59,639 bases of DNA from Leisingera sp. ANG-Vp (GCF_000813725.1 NZ_JWLD01000084.1:1-59639); one strand, 5' to 3'; shown: positions 42,423-51,477, counted from the stretch's first letter. The notes: generated from the sequence alone by a model not told the origin. Numbers and translations: made by a program.

Positions 42423-43712
42423 ATGATTTCCAAGATCGTGAAATCGGGGCTGACCCGGAGGACGTTCCTTCATTCGACGGCGGCTGCCGCGATGAGCGCC
42501 GGGCTGCCGGGCACGTCACTGGCGGCGGGCAGCACCATCAAGATCGGCTTTCTGGCGCCTTTGACCGGCGCGGTGGCGGCCTGGGGCAAGCCCGGGCTGG
42601 ACGGCTGCGAGATCTGGGCCGAGAGGGTGAATGCCGCGGGCGGCATCAAGCTGGGCGATGGCAGCCACAATGTCGAGTTCGTGGCCTATGATAACGAATA
42701 CGACCCGGCCAAGGCGCGCACCGGCGCCACCAAGCTGATCCGCGAAGACGGTGTCAGCTTCATCATGATGCTGGGCGGCGACACCTGGCCAGGGGTGCAG
42801 CCGGTGGCGGACAAGACCGGCATGCTGTTTTCAACCCTGCTGCCGTCGGACCTGTCGCCGGATACAAATACGCTGATTGCGCCGGCCGAGGTGCATCCGA
42901 TCTACAATGTGACCGGCGTGGAGTGGCTGGCCGAGAACAGGCCGGAACTGAAAACCGCGGTGATGTGCGCGCAGGACGACGCGCTGGGGCTGCCCTCGGT
43001 CGCGACCTATTTGGCGGCCTTTGAGGCAGCGGGTATCGAGATGCTGGACGCGCCGCTGCTGTTTGACCCGGCGACCACGGATTTTGCACCGGTTGTGACC
43101 CGGCTGATCAGCAAGAACCCGGATATCGTCTGTCTGGACACCTGCTACAGCGACTATGTGCACCCGATTGCCGAGCAGCTGTTCCAGCAGGGGTTCAAGG
43201 GGCAGATCATCTCCTGCACAGCGGATTTCTATGACCAGATGATCGCCAAGACCTCGGAAGAGTTCATGGAGGGCTTTGTCTTCCAGTTCCCGGATTTCGA
43301 CGATCCGGCGCTGAACGGCGATAACATCAATTTCACCGATCCCAATGGTTTCTATGCCGAGTTCAATAAGCGGCACCCGGGCCAATGGGGCGCGGTGAGC
43401 TGGGAATATGCCTCGATCATGGATCTGTGGAAGGCGGCGGCCGAGAAAGCCGGATCGGCCAGCCCGGATGCGGTGGCCGCGGCAATGAAAGAGGGCAAGG
43501 GCAAGCACGCCTTTGGCGATGCCGACTGGTGGGGTACCGAGCTGTTTGGCATCGACAATGCGCTGGTCGGCGACTGGCCGGTGGTGGCGATCGAGGGCGG
43601 CAAGGCCACGATCAAGGAGTTCCGCTCGATCCCGGACTGGTACGCCAAGCATGGCGACCTGCTGGTCAAGCATATGCAAGCCTATGACCAGATGTGGGAT
43701 CAGCGCAGCTGA
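42423..43712 (+). CDS. Substrate-binding protein of HAAT-type ABC transporter, Tat-exported
   Basis: 429 aa. Twin-arginine signal SGLTRRTFLHSTAAAA (RR at 12-13) followed by Ala-rich core and mature start near GSTIKIGFLAPLTG. The Peripla_BP_5 fold is shared with urea/short-chain amide binding proteins (FmdD/UrtA-like). DTCYSDYVHPIAEQLFQQG and GQIISCTADFYDQMIAKTSE match the paralogue at 39910. It starts the operon of two permeases and two ATPases. The ligand is not known; position argues for a methylated amine or product. Confidence 0.92.
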   Translation: MISKIVKSGLTRRTFLHSTAAAAMSAGLPGTSLAAGSTIKIGFLAPLTGAVAAWGKPGLDGCEIWAERVNAAGGIKLGDGSHNVEFVAYDNEYDPAKARTGATKLIREDGVSFIMMLGGDTWPGVQPVADKTGMLFSTLLPSDLSPDTNTLIAPAEVHPIYNVTGVEWLAENRPELKTAVMCAQDDALGLPSVATYLAAFEAAGIEMLDAPLLFDPATTDFAPVVTRLISKNPDIVCLDTCYSDYVHPIAEQLFQQGFKGQIISCTADFYDQMIAKTSEEFMEGFVFQFPDFDDPALNGDNINFTDPNGFYAEFNKRHPGQWGAVSWEYASIMDLWKAAAEKAGSASPDAVAAAMKEGKGKHAFGDADWWGTELFGIDNALVGDWPVVAIEGGKATIKEFRSIPDWYAKHGDLLVKHMQAYDQMWDQRS

Positions 43713-43787
43713 CCTTTCAGGCAGGCAATCAGGCGGTGCGGGGCAAGTTTCCGCGCCGCGGGACCGACTGAAAAAAGAGACAATCCA

Positions 43788-44657
43788 ATGCTGGACCTTC
43801 TGGCGCAGACCGGCCTCAACGCCGTGTATGCTGCGAGCTATATTTCCCTTGTTGCTGTGGGGCTTGTGCTGATTTTCGGTGTCATGGGGGTGATCAACTT
43901 TGCCCATGGCGAACTGTTCATGGCGGGCGCCTATGCGATTGTGGCGCTGTATGCCGGGCTAAATGTGCCGTTCTTTCTGGCCGTGGCGGCGGGGCTCCTG
44001 TTTGTCGGCTGCCTGGGCCTGCTGATGGAGAGGGCGCTGTTCCGGCCGTTGAAGGACAACCCCTTGGGCGGCCTGGTGGCTTCGATCGGGTTCCTGATGA
44101 TCCTGCAGGCGCTGGCGGTGATGGGATTTGGCGTGCGGATGGTGCATATCCCGCCGGTCACGCAGGAGGTGATTGCGTTCTCCGAGAAAGTACGGCTGCC
44201 GGTGGCGCGGCTTTATGTGATCATCGCCGCCATCGTGCTTCTGTCGGCGCTTTGGTACTTTTTGAAACGCACCAAATTCGGCTGGGCTTTGCGCGCCTCG
44301 GCGCAGGACCCGGAGGCTGCGGCGCTGCAGGGGATATCAATCACCCAAACCGCGCGGATTGCCATGTTCATCGGTGCGGGTCTGGCTGGGATTGCCGGGG
44401 CCCTGACCGCGCCGCTGGTCTCGGTCAACCCGCATATGGGCCATTCGGTGATTGTCACCGCCTTTATCGTCATCATCGTCGGCGGGGTCGGCTCGCTGGA
44501 GGGCGCCATCGTCGCCTCGGTTGCCTATGCGCTGGTGCATACATTTGTGACCACCTTCTGGGACGGCGTGCTGGCCGACATCGTCGGGCTGTCGCTGATG
44601 CTGCTGGTGCTGATCGTGAAGCCGACTGGATTGTTTGGGAGTGCGGACCGTGCCTAA
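43788..44657 (+). CDS. ABC transporter permease, LivH type
   Basis: 289 aa, eight or so membrane helices. GVMGVINFAHGELFMAGAYA is the LivH/BraD signature, and ISITQTARIAMFIGAGLAGIAG is the EAA-like region. It pairs with the following LivM-like protein to form the membrane channel. 75 bases separate it from the binding-protein gene. Confidence 0.93.
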   Translation: MLDLLAQTGLNAVYAASYISLVAVGLVLIFGVMGVINFAHGELFMAGAYAIVALYAGLNVPFFLAVAAGLLFVGCLGLLMERALFRPLKDNPLGGLVASIGFLMILQALAVMGFGVRMVHIPPVTQEVIAFSEKVRLPVARLYVIIAAIVLLSALWYFLKRTKFGWALRASAQDPEAAALQGISITQTARIAMFIGAGLAGIAGALTAPLVSVNPHMGHSVIVTAFIVIIVGGVGSLEGAIVASVAYALVHTFVTTFWDGVLADIVGLSLMLLVLIVKPTGLFGSADRA

Positions 44658-45630
44658 GTTCCTGATTTGGATCGCGGCGCTGGCCGCGCTGATCGCCCTG
44701 CCGCATGGGCTCAGCTTCTCGCAGCAGGAAATCCTGGTGTTCCTGACCATCAATGTGCTGCTGGTAGCGAGCTACCGGCTGCTGACGCTGACCGGCGAGT
44801 GGTCGCTGGGGCATGTGGTGATCATGGGGGTGGGGGCTTATAGCTCGGCTCTGCTGACCAAGAAGCTGGGTGTTTACGTGCCGGTGTCAATGCTGCTGGG
44901 CGGGGTCTTTGCCGCATTGATTGCGGTGCTGCTGTCCTTCCCGCTGTTCCGGATGAAGGGGTTCTATTTTCTGATCGGCTCTTTTGCCGCCGGCGAAATC
45001 ATCCGCCTGCTGTGGAAGCGGTTCCGCGATCCCTTTGGCGGCGCGAAGGGGATCAAGGGGATCGACCCGATGCCGGATTTCTCGGTTGGCTTCTATCAGT
45101 TCGATTTCTTCGAGCCGACCTCCTACTACTACTTTGCAGGCGTTGTTGTGGCGGTTTGCCTGTGGATCCTGTGGCGGATCGAGAAGTCGCCGGTTGGCCT
45201 CACCTTCCATGCGGTGCATTGGCAGGACAAGCTGGCGCAGGCCTCGGGGGTGAATGTGCGGGCCTACCGGACGCTGGCCTTTGCCATTGCCTCGGGCTTT
45301 GCCGGCATTTCCGGCGCGCTGCTGGCGCATTACGTGGGCACCATCAATCCCAACGCCTTTGACATCGACCTGATGGTCTTCGTGCTGACCTGGGCAATTG
45401 TCGGCGGCACCGCGACCTTTTATGGGCCGATCCTGGGCTGTGTGGTGCTGACCGTCATCAACGAGGTTGTGCTGCGCGAGCTGGGGCTCGAGCAGATGCG
45501 GCCGCTGATCTATGGCGCCATCATGATCCTGTCGATCCTGTTCCTGCCCAATGGGTTGGAAAGCATCGTGCAGAAATTCACTCAAAGACGTGCCTCGAAC
45601 GGCGCGCCGGAACGGAGCCCGGCAGAATGA
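44650..45630 (+). CDS. ABC transporter permease, LivM type
   Basis: 326 aa. Starts VPKFLIWIAALAALIALPHG from the GTG at 44650, chosen because GGGAG is 8 bases in front; TTG at 44635 and GTG at 44641 are alternatives. SLGHVVIMGVGAYSSALLTK and GVNVRAYRTLAFAIASGFAG are the LivM signatures. It overlaps the LivH-type gene by 8 bases and the following ATPase gene by 4, so it is translationally coupled. Confidence 0.92.
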   Translation: MPKFLIWIAALAALIALPHGLSFSQQEILVFLTINVLLVASYRLLTLTGEWSLGHVVIMGVGAYSSALLTKKLGVYVPVSMLLGGVFAALIAVLLSFPLFRMKGFYFLIGSFAAGEIIRLLWKRFRDPFGGAKGIKGIDPMPDFSVGFYQFDFFEPTSYYYFAGVVVAVCLWILWRIEKSPVGLTFHAVHWQDKLAQASGVNVRAYRTLAFAIASGFAGISGALLAHYVGTINPNAFDIDLMVFVLTWAIVGGTATFYGPILGCVVLTVINEVVLRELGLEQMRPLIYGAIMILSILFLPNGLESIVQKFTQRRASNGAPERSPAE

Positions 45631-46394
45631 CCGATTTTCTCGAAGTCAAAGACCTGACCATGCGGTTTGGCGGCCTGGTGGCAGTAGACAGCCTGTCGTT
45701 CAAGGTGGCGCATGGCTCGATCCATGGTCTGATAGGTCCGAACGGAGCGGGCAAGACCACAACGTTCAACATGATCTCAGGCTTTTACACGCCGACCTCG
45801 GGGCAGGTGCTGCTGCGGGGCGAGGATATATCCGGCCTGCAGATGCATGAGGTGGCCCGGCGCGGAGTTGTGCGGACGTTCCAGCATTCCACTCTGTTTG
45901 CCGAACTGACCGTGCTGGAGAATGCGCTGGTCGGCACCCATATGCCGTTCCGCCCCAACATCTTTGCCGCGATCATCGGCTGGGACAAGGAGGACCGCAG
46001 CGGCGCCGAGGCGCGTGCCAAGGAAGCATTGGAGTTCTTTGGCCTGGATCACGTGATGCACGAGCGGGCGGGTGATCTGTCCCATGGGCATCAGCGGGCA
46101 CTGGGCATGGCGGTGGCTTATGCCAGCCACCCGGATGTGGTCCTGCTGGACGAGCCGTTCACCGGTATGAACCCGGAAGAGACGCGGCAGATGATGGATC
46201 TGATGGAGCGGCTTAAGGCCGACGGGATCACCATCCTGATCGTCGAGCATGACATGCAGGCGATCATGGGGCTGTGCGACAACATCACCTGCATGAGTTT
46301 TGGCAAATTCCTGGCTGAAGGCGGCCCGCATGAGATCCGCAACCATCCGGCGGTGATCGAGGCTTACCTGGGAGGCGCGCGCCATGTTGCTTGA
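45627..46394 (+). CDS. ABC transporter ATP-binding protein, LivG type
   Basis: 255 aa. Walker A GPNGAGKTTTFNMISGF, signature LSHGHQRALGMAVAYAS (a His replaces the usual Gly after LS), Walker B VVLLDEPFTGMNPEE and H-loop LIVEHDMQAIMGLCD. The C-terminal LivG extension is present. Start overlaps the permease stop by four bases. Confidence 0.93.
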   Translation: MTDFLEVKDLTMRFGGLVAVDSLSFKVAHGSIHGLIGPNGAGKTTTFNMISGFYTPTSGQVLLRGEDISGLQMHEVARRGVVRTFQHSTLFAELTVLENALVGTHMPFRPNIFAAIIGWDKEDRSGAEARAKEALEFFGLDHVMHERAGDLSHGHQRALGMAVAYASHPDVVLLDEPFTGMNPEETRQMMDLMERLKADGITILIVEHDMQAIMGLCDNITCMSFGKFLAEGGPHEIRNHPAVIEAYLGGARHVA

Positions 46395-47091
46395 GATGAA
46401 GAACATCGCCGTCAACTACGGCAAGATCAACGCAATCCGGAACATCTCGGTTGCGGTGCCGGAGGGCAAGATCGTCACCATCATCGGCGGCAACGGCGCG
46501 GGCAAGACCACTACGCTGCGGGCGATGTCGGGGATGCTGCCGATCACTGCGGGCGAAATCACCTTCGAGGGCAAGCGGATCGACCATCTGCCCGCGTATA
46601 AGGTGGTGGCCAACGGTATCGCCCATGTGCCGGAAGGGCGGCGGATTTTCCCCGACATGACGGTCGAGGAAAACCTGCGCACCGGGGCGTTTCTGCGCAA
46701 GGACAAGGACGCGGTGGAGGAGGACCTGGAAGATGTCTTCACCCGCTTCCCGCGGCTGCGCGAACGGCGCACCCAGATGGCCAAGACGATGTCGGGCGGC
46801 GAACAGCAGATGCTGGCCATCGGCCGCGCGCTGATGTCCAAGCCGCGGCTTCTCTTGATGGATGAACCCTCGATGGGGCTGGCGCCGGTGATTGTCGAGG
46901 AAATCGCCCAGATCGTTGAGGAGATCAACGCCAACGGGCTGTCGGTCGTCTTGGTCGAGCAGAATGCCGAGCTGGCGCTGGAACTGGCTGACTACGCCTA
47001 TGTCCTGGAAACCGGAAATGCAGCAATGGAGGGACCTGCAGATGAGCTTCACGGAAACGAACACGTCCGCGCCGCGTATCTGGGGCTTTAA
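46384..47091 (+). CDS. ABC transporter ATP-binding protein, LivF type
   Basis: 235 aa. Walker A GGNGAGKTTTLRAMSG, signature MSGGEQQMLAIGRALMS, Walker B LLLMDEPSMGLAPVIVEEI and H-loop replaced by VEQNAELALELAD, as usual for LivF. It overlaps the LivG-type gene by 11 bases and the next small gene by 50. Confidence 0.94.
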   Translation: MLLEMKNIAVNYGKINAIRNISVAVPEGKIVTIIGGNGAGKTTTLRAMSGMLPITAGEITFEGKRIDHLPAYKVVANGIAHVPEGRRIFPDMTVEENLRTGAFLRKDKDAVEEDLEDVFTRFPRLRERRTQMAKTMSGGEQQMLAIGRALMSKPRLLLMDEPSMGLAPVIVEEIAQIVEEINANGLSVVLVEQNAELALELADYAYVLETGNAAMEGPADELHGNEHVRAAYLGL

Positions 47092-47650
47092 GCGGGACAC
47101 GGAAATGAAGGTGGCGCGCGCGGCTGGCTGGTCCCGCGCCGACCTGATCTGGGAGCGGTTGATGGAGCGGGCGCTGGCAGAGGCTGCGGCGGGGCATGTA
47201 CGAAAGGCGATGCGCCTGTTCCGGCTGGCTGGCCTGCTGGCGCGGATTGCCTTTCCTGGCGCAGACTTGCGGCAGGCCACAGCCCCCGCCAATCTGGCGG
47301 TGCTGGCGTTCCGCTCGGGGGCGCTGGAGGAGGCTGAGAAGCTGCAAGCCCGCGCGTTGCGGGTTTGGAGCGGCGCCTCGGAGCAAGTGGCGGAGATGTT
47401 TATCGCTCCGCGCAGCCGCTCGTCGCTGTTTCATTTGCGTATGGAGGCGCTGCACCGGGAAACCTACCACGGCAATCTCAAAATCAGGATCGGTGCGATT
47501 GCTTCTGAAACGGAAGAGACCCTGCGCAGCCTGACGTCCGGCTGGCCCGTGGGCCACCGTCATGCCAGCCGGTGGCGCGGCGAGAAGCCGGTGGTGTTTG
47601 ATGGCACCCGCAAGGTGCTCGGGGCCTGTCTGCTGCTGCTGGATGACTGA
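47042..47650 (+). CDS. Hypothetical helical protein at the end of the ABC operon (202 aa)
   Basis: Starts MSFTETNTSAPRIWGFKRDT. The ATG at 47042 has GGAGGG 8 bases in front and lies inside livF-like sequence; 47105 (MKVARAAG) is a second choice. The body is helical and tetratricopeptide-like: AAAGHVRKAMRLFRLAGLLA and LAFRSGALEEAEKLQARALR look like helix-turn-helix repeats. No known family was recognised. The 50-base overlap with the ATPase gene implies co-translation. Confidence 0.75.
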   Translation: MSFTETNTSAPRIWGFKRDTEMKVARAAGWSRADLIWERLMERALAEAAAGHVRKAMRLFRLAGLLARIAFPGADLRQATAPANLAVLAFRSGALEEAEKLQARALRVWSGASEQVAEMFIAPRSRSSLFHLRMEALHRETYHGNLKIRIGAIASETEETLRSLTSGWPVGHRHASRWRGEKPVVFDGTRKVLGACLLLLDD

Positions 47651-47680
47651 GACGCTGCGTTTTGCGGCAGCTGGTGCAGG

Positions 47681-47701
47681 CCCGGGGTCCTCGGCCCCGG
47701 G
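47681..47701 (+). terminator. Hairpin after the ABC operon
   Basis: CCCGGGG-TCCTCGG-CCCCGGG followed by TTTCAATG; a likely terminator of the transporter operon. Confidence 0.6.
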
Positions 47702-47880
47702 TTTCAATGTTCCGGGCTGGAGCGGCGGGGCAACAATTTTCTTTCCTGTGACGGTGAGGGCTTGGGAAAAACTGGTAATGGCAGTAAAATAATTTTCGCG
47801 TGGTTTCTTGCGGCCGTAAAAGTTTTTGCGTAATCCCCGCTGCGCGCTTGTCAGAGGCTGTCCATAAGGAAGATAACACA

Positions 47881-48537
47881 GTGGCAAAACCCAAAGACGA
47901 TACCGACGCAGTGGCCAACAATCTTTCGCAAGATCCGCATCGAGTCCGGGATGGCTCGGAAAAAGTTCTGGAAGTGGCCATCGGCCGCGAGGTCCGCTCG
48001 TTCCGGCGTCAGCAGGGGATTACAGTGGCGGACCTGGCCAATCTGACCGGATTGTCGATCGGGATGCTCTCGAAGATCGAGAACGGCAACACCTCGCCGT
48101 CGCTGACAACGCTGCAGCTGCTGGCCAATGCTTTGAGCGTGCCGATCACGTCTTTCTTCCGCCGGTTTGAGGAAACCCGCGAGGCGGTGCATACCAGGTC
48201 GGGCGAGGGGGTGGAGACTGAGCGCGCAGGCACGCGGGCCGGGCATCAGTACCAGCTGCTGGGGCACCTGGGCGCGAATGCGTCGGGCGTTGTTGTCGAA
48301 CCCTATATGATTACCCTGACCGAAGAGTCGGATGTCTTTCCGACCTTCCAGCATGACGGCATCGAGATGCTTTACATGCTGGAAGGCGAGGTCGACTACC
48401 GGCATGGCGACAAGGTGTTTTCCCTGAAGGCCGGGGATACGCTGTTTTTTGACGCTGATGCGCCGCATGGGCCCGAAGGGCTGGTGAAGCTGCCTGCACG
48501 CTATCTGTCGATCATCTCATATCCGCAGTCGAGCTGA
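47881..48537 (+). CDS. XRE-family regulator with C-terminal cupin sensor
   Basis: 218 aa from a GTG start (VAKPKDDTDAVANN) preceded by AAGGAAG. HTH: VADLANLTGLSIGMLSKIEN, GNTSPSLTTLQLLANALSVP. The cupin_2 domain at the C-terminus has FQHDGIEMLYMLEGEVDYRH and LKAGDTLFFDADAPHGPEGL. Such proteins often control amine, polyamine or amino acid catabolism. It is placed between the ABC operon and dmmDABC. Confidence 0.92.
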   Translation: MAKPKDDTDAVANNLSQDPHRVRDGSEKVLEVAIGREVRSFRRQQGITVADLANLTGLSIGMLSKIENGNTSPSLTTLQLLANALSVPITSFFRRFEETREAVHTRSGEGVETERAGTRAGHQYQLLGHLGANASGVVVEPYMITLTEESDVFPTFQHDGIEMLYMLEGEVDYRHGDKVFSLKAGDTLFFDADAPHGPEGLVKLPARYLSIISYPQSS

Positions 48538-48542
48538 GATAT

Positions 48543-48752
48543 GGCGGGAAGCTCCCGCCTGCTTGAAGAACATCTGAAGATGTCCTTGCGCAGTTGGGCG
48601 TAGCGCCGCGCGGTGCGCGGCGCGGTCGTGTATTGCCTTAAGCTTGCTATCTGCCGCCTGCAGCGCGCGAAGCGCGCTGCCCGGCCCAACGCTGCACAGG
48701 GGGCAGGCGCAGCCAGCCGTCTGATGCAGGGGCGGGAGCACCCCCCCCTATA
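48543..48752. repeat. Hairpin-chain element, copy A
   Basis: Fills most of the 311-base gap between the XRE-cupin gene and dmmC. Parts in order: GGCGGGA-AGC-TCCCGCC (48543-48559); AAGAACATC/GATGTCCTT hairpin (48566-48587); CAGTTGGGCGTAG; CGCCGCGC-GGT-GCGCGGCG (48604-48622); GCAGCGCGC-GAA-GCGCGCTGC (48660-48680); CCGGCCCAAC; GGGGCGGGAGCACCCC. It may act as the terminator of the two flanking convergent transcripts. Confidence 0.6.
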
Positions 48753-48848
48753 GGTAAAAAAGAAACTGCCGGAGCGCGAAGCAACGGCAGTCAGTAAGGC
48801 GGGCCTAAGTGACAGGGGGTAGGGACGGCCCGCCAGGTCCGCTCGGGA

Positions 48849-49892
48849 TCAATCGTCGGGCCAGATACCGTCCGAGGTCGGGCTGCCGTCGTCATATTGC
48901 GAGAGCCACTCCACCATCAGCGGGCGGTTGTCGATGAAGCCCTTGTAGGTGGCCAGTTCCTCGGGCAGGTCGCGGATCACCCGGTGCAGGCGGCGGCCCC
49001 ATTTCGGCACTGTCACTAGATCGTTGAAGCTGATCAGGTAGCAGCGGATCGGGAACACCAGCGCGTTGGAGCGCGGCAGGCGGAAGAAGGTCTGCAGCTC
49101 GACCCGCAGGTGCTGCTTCTCGCCGATGTTCTCCATCGTCAGGCCCTGCTTCATCACACCCCATTTGTGGTAGTTCTCGGGCGAGGTATCCAGCAGCGGG
49201 TTGACCGTCATGGTCCAGTTCAGGCGGCGGGCCGGCTGGCCCTGCTGGATGTTCAGCAGGAACTTCAGCGCGCGCACAAAGATGCCCATTTCATGCGCTT
49301 TAGGCACTGGCGCGTGCCATTCAAAGAAGTTCATGCCGATGTCGAAGTCCAGCGACCAGTCGGCCTGGGTGGTGACCATGCCGGCATCCATCCACAGGTT
49401 GTCGTCACGCTGGTCCAGCACCGCGAAATCGCCCTGGGTCTGGCGGGTGATGTATTCCATCGGCCCGTAGGGCAGGGTGCTTTCATCGAGGAAGGTGAAG
49501 GTGTCGTCGATGCCCAGCGGCTTGTTGATCCAGCGCCAGCGGTTGCCGTCCTTGTGCAGTTCAAACAGGTCCGGGTACTCGCGCGCCTTGGCTTCCATGA
49601 TCAGTTCGACCAGATCCCAGCCGGCCAGCGTCATATGCGGAAGCGACTGGCAGCGCAGCGGGTCGTTGGCCAGGACGCGTGCCCGGTCTTTCATTTCCGC
49701 GACATAGTGCTCGTCCACGTCGAAGGTGCGTTCAAACACCGAGCCGGGCCGGTAGGATGTGTGCGGCTCCATGTTCACCGAGTACATGTAGCTGTCTTCG
49801 TGGAACGGGAAGGGGAAGCGTTTGATCGCCCAGTCCGAGTTCTTGAAGGTGAAGTCGCCGTGGAAGGTTTCGTCGTTGAATTGGATCGTCAT
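48849..49892 (-). CDS. dmmC: Dimethylamine monooxygenase subunit DmmC (heme-dependent oxidative N-demethylase, DUF3445)
   Basis: 347 aa, starts MTIQFNDETFHGDF. It belongs to the DUF3445 heme-dependent oxidative N-demethylase family: FPFPFHEDSYMYSVNMEPHT, YITRQTQGDFAVLDQRDD and LRVELQTFFRLPRSNALVFP are family blocks. In the Dmm complex this is the catalytic heme subunit that converts dimethylamine to methylamine and formaldehyde with O2. It is the last gene of dmmDABC, 11 bases after dmmB. Confidence 0.88.
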   Translation of the reverse strand: MTIQFNDETFHGDFTFKNSDWAIKRFPFPFHEDSYMYSVNMEPHTSYRPGSVFERTFDVDEHYVAEMKDRARVLANDPLRCQSLPHMTLAGWDLVELIMEAKAREYPDLFELHKDGNRWRWINKPLGIDDTFTFLDESTLPYGPMEYITRQTQGDFAVLDQRDDNLWMDAGMVTTQADWSLDFDIGMNFFEWHAPVPKAHEMGIFVRALKFLLNIQQGQPARRLNWTMTVNPLLDTSPENYHKWGVMKQGLTMENIGEKQHLRVELQTFFRLPRSNALVFPIRCYLISFNDLVTVPKWGRRLHRVIRDLPEELATYKGFIDNRPLMVEWLSQYDDGSPTSDGIWPDD

Positions 49893-49903
49893 ATCTGTCT
49901 CCC

Positions 49904-50869
49904 TCAGCGGTCCAGGACCAGGGTTTTGCCTTCAAAGCGTGAAACGCAGGGCATGATGTGCTTGCCGCCTGCCTTCTGCTCGTCGGTCAGCCAGTGGTCG
50001 TAGTGCAGGAATTTGCCGTCGTAGCCGATGACGTTGGTCTCGCACTGTCCGCAGGCGCCGCCGCGGCAAAGGTAGGGGGCGTCGATGCCCGCCGCTTCCA
50101 GGGCTTCCAGCAGCGACTGATGCTCGCCGACCTGTACCACCTTGTTGGAAACAGCGCATTTCACTTCGAACGGCTTGCCGGAAGCAGGCGCCAGGAATTC
50201 CTCGGAATGCACGGCCTCGCGCGGCCAGCCCATGTCCTCCGACGTGCCATGCACCCATTCAATCATGCCTTTGGGGCCGCAGACATAGACATGCGTGCCA
50301 AGCGGCTGGGTGGCAAGCAGGGTGCTGAGGTCGATCGCTTCGCCCTGGTCATCGTGATAGATGTTCACCTTGCCCGGATACTTCGCCTCCAGGTCCTCGG
50401 CGTAGGTGCCGAGCGAGGCGTTGCGGACCGAATAGTGCAGCTCAAACTGGCCGCCCATCATCGAGAGCTGGTGCATCTGGGCGATAAACGGCGTGATGCC
50501 GATGCCGCCGGCCAGCATCAGGTGCTTCTTGGCGCGCAGGTCCAGCGAAAACAGGTTCACCGGATTGGAGATCACCATCTCCATGCCCTCTTTTACCTGG
50601 GAATGCATGAATTTGGAGCCGCCGCGGCCTTCATCGTCGCGGCGCACCGAGATCATGTAGGCGCCGCGGTCAGCCGGGTCGGACATCAGCGAATAGGCAT
50701 TCAGGCGGGTGATATCGCCGTCCTGCATTTCCACCACGGTATGGGCGCCGCCCGAGAACGTGGGCAGGTCGCCGCCGCCGGTGCGGACGAATTTGAACCG
50801 GGTGACGAGATCGTTGATCGGTTTGACCTCAGCCACGGTGACATTCAGTTTTGCGGTGCCAGCACTCAT
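49904..50869 (-). CDS. dmmB: Dimethylamine monooxygenase subunit DmmB (phthalate dioxygenase reductase-like)
   Basis: 321 aa. Flavin domain (RLNAYSLMSDPADRGAYMIS), NAD(P) domain (LMLAGGIGITPFIAQMHQLS; VYVCGPKGMIEW) and a C-terminal plant-type [2Fe-2S] domain with CRGGACGQCETNV and a later Cys (MPCVSRF). It supplies electrons to the heme subunit. The start at 50869 overlaps the dmmA stop (ATGA); the longer frame to 50995 is dmmA antiparallel frame sequence and is rejected. Confidence 0.9.
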   Translation of the reverse strand: MSAGTAKLNVTVAEVKPINDLVTRFKFVRTGGGDLPTFSGGAHTVVEMQDGDITRLNAYSLMSDPADRGAYMISVRRDDEGRGGSKFMHSQVKEGMEMVISNPVNLFSLDLRAKKHLMLAGGIGITPFIAQMHQLSMMGGQFELHYSVRNASLGTYAEDLEAKYPGKVNIYHDDQGEAIDLSTLLATQPLGTHVYVCGPKGMIEWVHGTSEDMGWPREAVHSEEFLAPASGKPFEVKCAVSNKVVQVGEHQSLLEALEAAGIDAPYLCRGGACGQCETNVIGYDGKFLHYDHWLTDEQKAGGKHIMPCVSRFEGKTLVLDR

Positions 50870-51477
50870 TTGAACAGCTCCACTTTCTCGGGGATATTGC
50901 CCGGATCTTCGGCATCCACCCGCACGCCCTGGAAGGCGGCGAGGCGGCGCGAATAGTGATCGCGCACGAACAGGCTGAGGCCGCAATGGCTGCATTCAAA
51001 CGGGTCGGTGGTGACGTCCTCGGTGATGCCCTTGCAGTGCACGCATTGCATGCGCCGCGCGGTGGAGCCGCGGTGCTCGGTCTGAATCGCGGTATGGGGG
51101 ATGCCGGCGGCGGTGGCCTCGGCCATGGCCTGGCCCATCAGGCTTTCGGTGCCGGTCAGATAGACTTGGGTGCCCATGTGGCAGTCCAGAAGGGCGCGGC
51201 GGATGCGGCTTTGCGCGGCCTCATAGGAAGGGCCCGCGTAATACTGGCCTGCGCCCAGCTCTTCCAGCTGACTGCTGTATTTTCTGCCGGTGTCCTTGGG
51301 GATGTAGATGATATGGGCTTTGGCCCAGAACGCCGCGTCGGCGGATTTGGCCAGATCAAGGATCGCCTCGGCGCCTTCGGCGTCGGCAATCATCAGGTGG
51401 CCGCTGCCGGCGCGGGCTTCAAGCTCGCCGTAGACGGGGCGGCTTTTGATGGAAGGGGGGAATACGGTCTTAGACAT
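50866..51477 (-). CDS. dmmA: Dimethylamine monooxygenase subunit DmmA
   Basis: 203 aa. The N-terminal part (KSRPVYGELEARAGSGHLMI; IIYIPKDTGRKYSSQLEELG) is followed by a C-terminal zinc ribbon with two Cys pairs: CVHCKG and CSHCGLSLFVRDHYSRRLA. These match the small DmmA subunit. It lies directly before dmmB in the conserved order dmmD-A-B-C. Confidence 0.86.
   Translation of the reverse strand: MSKTVFPPSIKSRPVYGELEARAGSGHLMIADAEGAEAILDLAKSADAAFWAKAHIIYIPKDTGRKYSSQLEELGAGQYYAGPSYEAAQSRIRRALLDCHMGTQVYLTGTESLMGQAMAEATAAGIPHTAIQTEHRGSTARRMQCVHCKGITEDVTTDPFECSHCGLSLFVRDHYSRRLAAFQGVRVDAEDPGNIPEKVELFK

Noticed and set aside
48543-48752. CRISPR or tandem repeat array
   Set aside because: The repeats are self-complementary hairpins with different sequences, not direct repeats with spacers.
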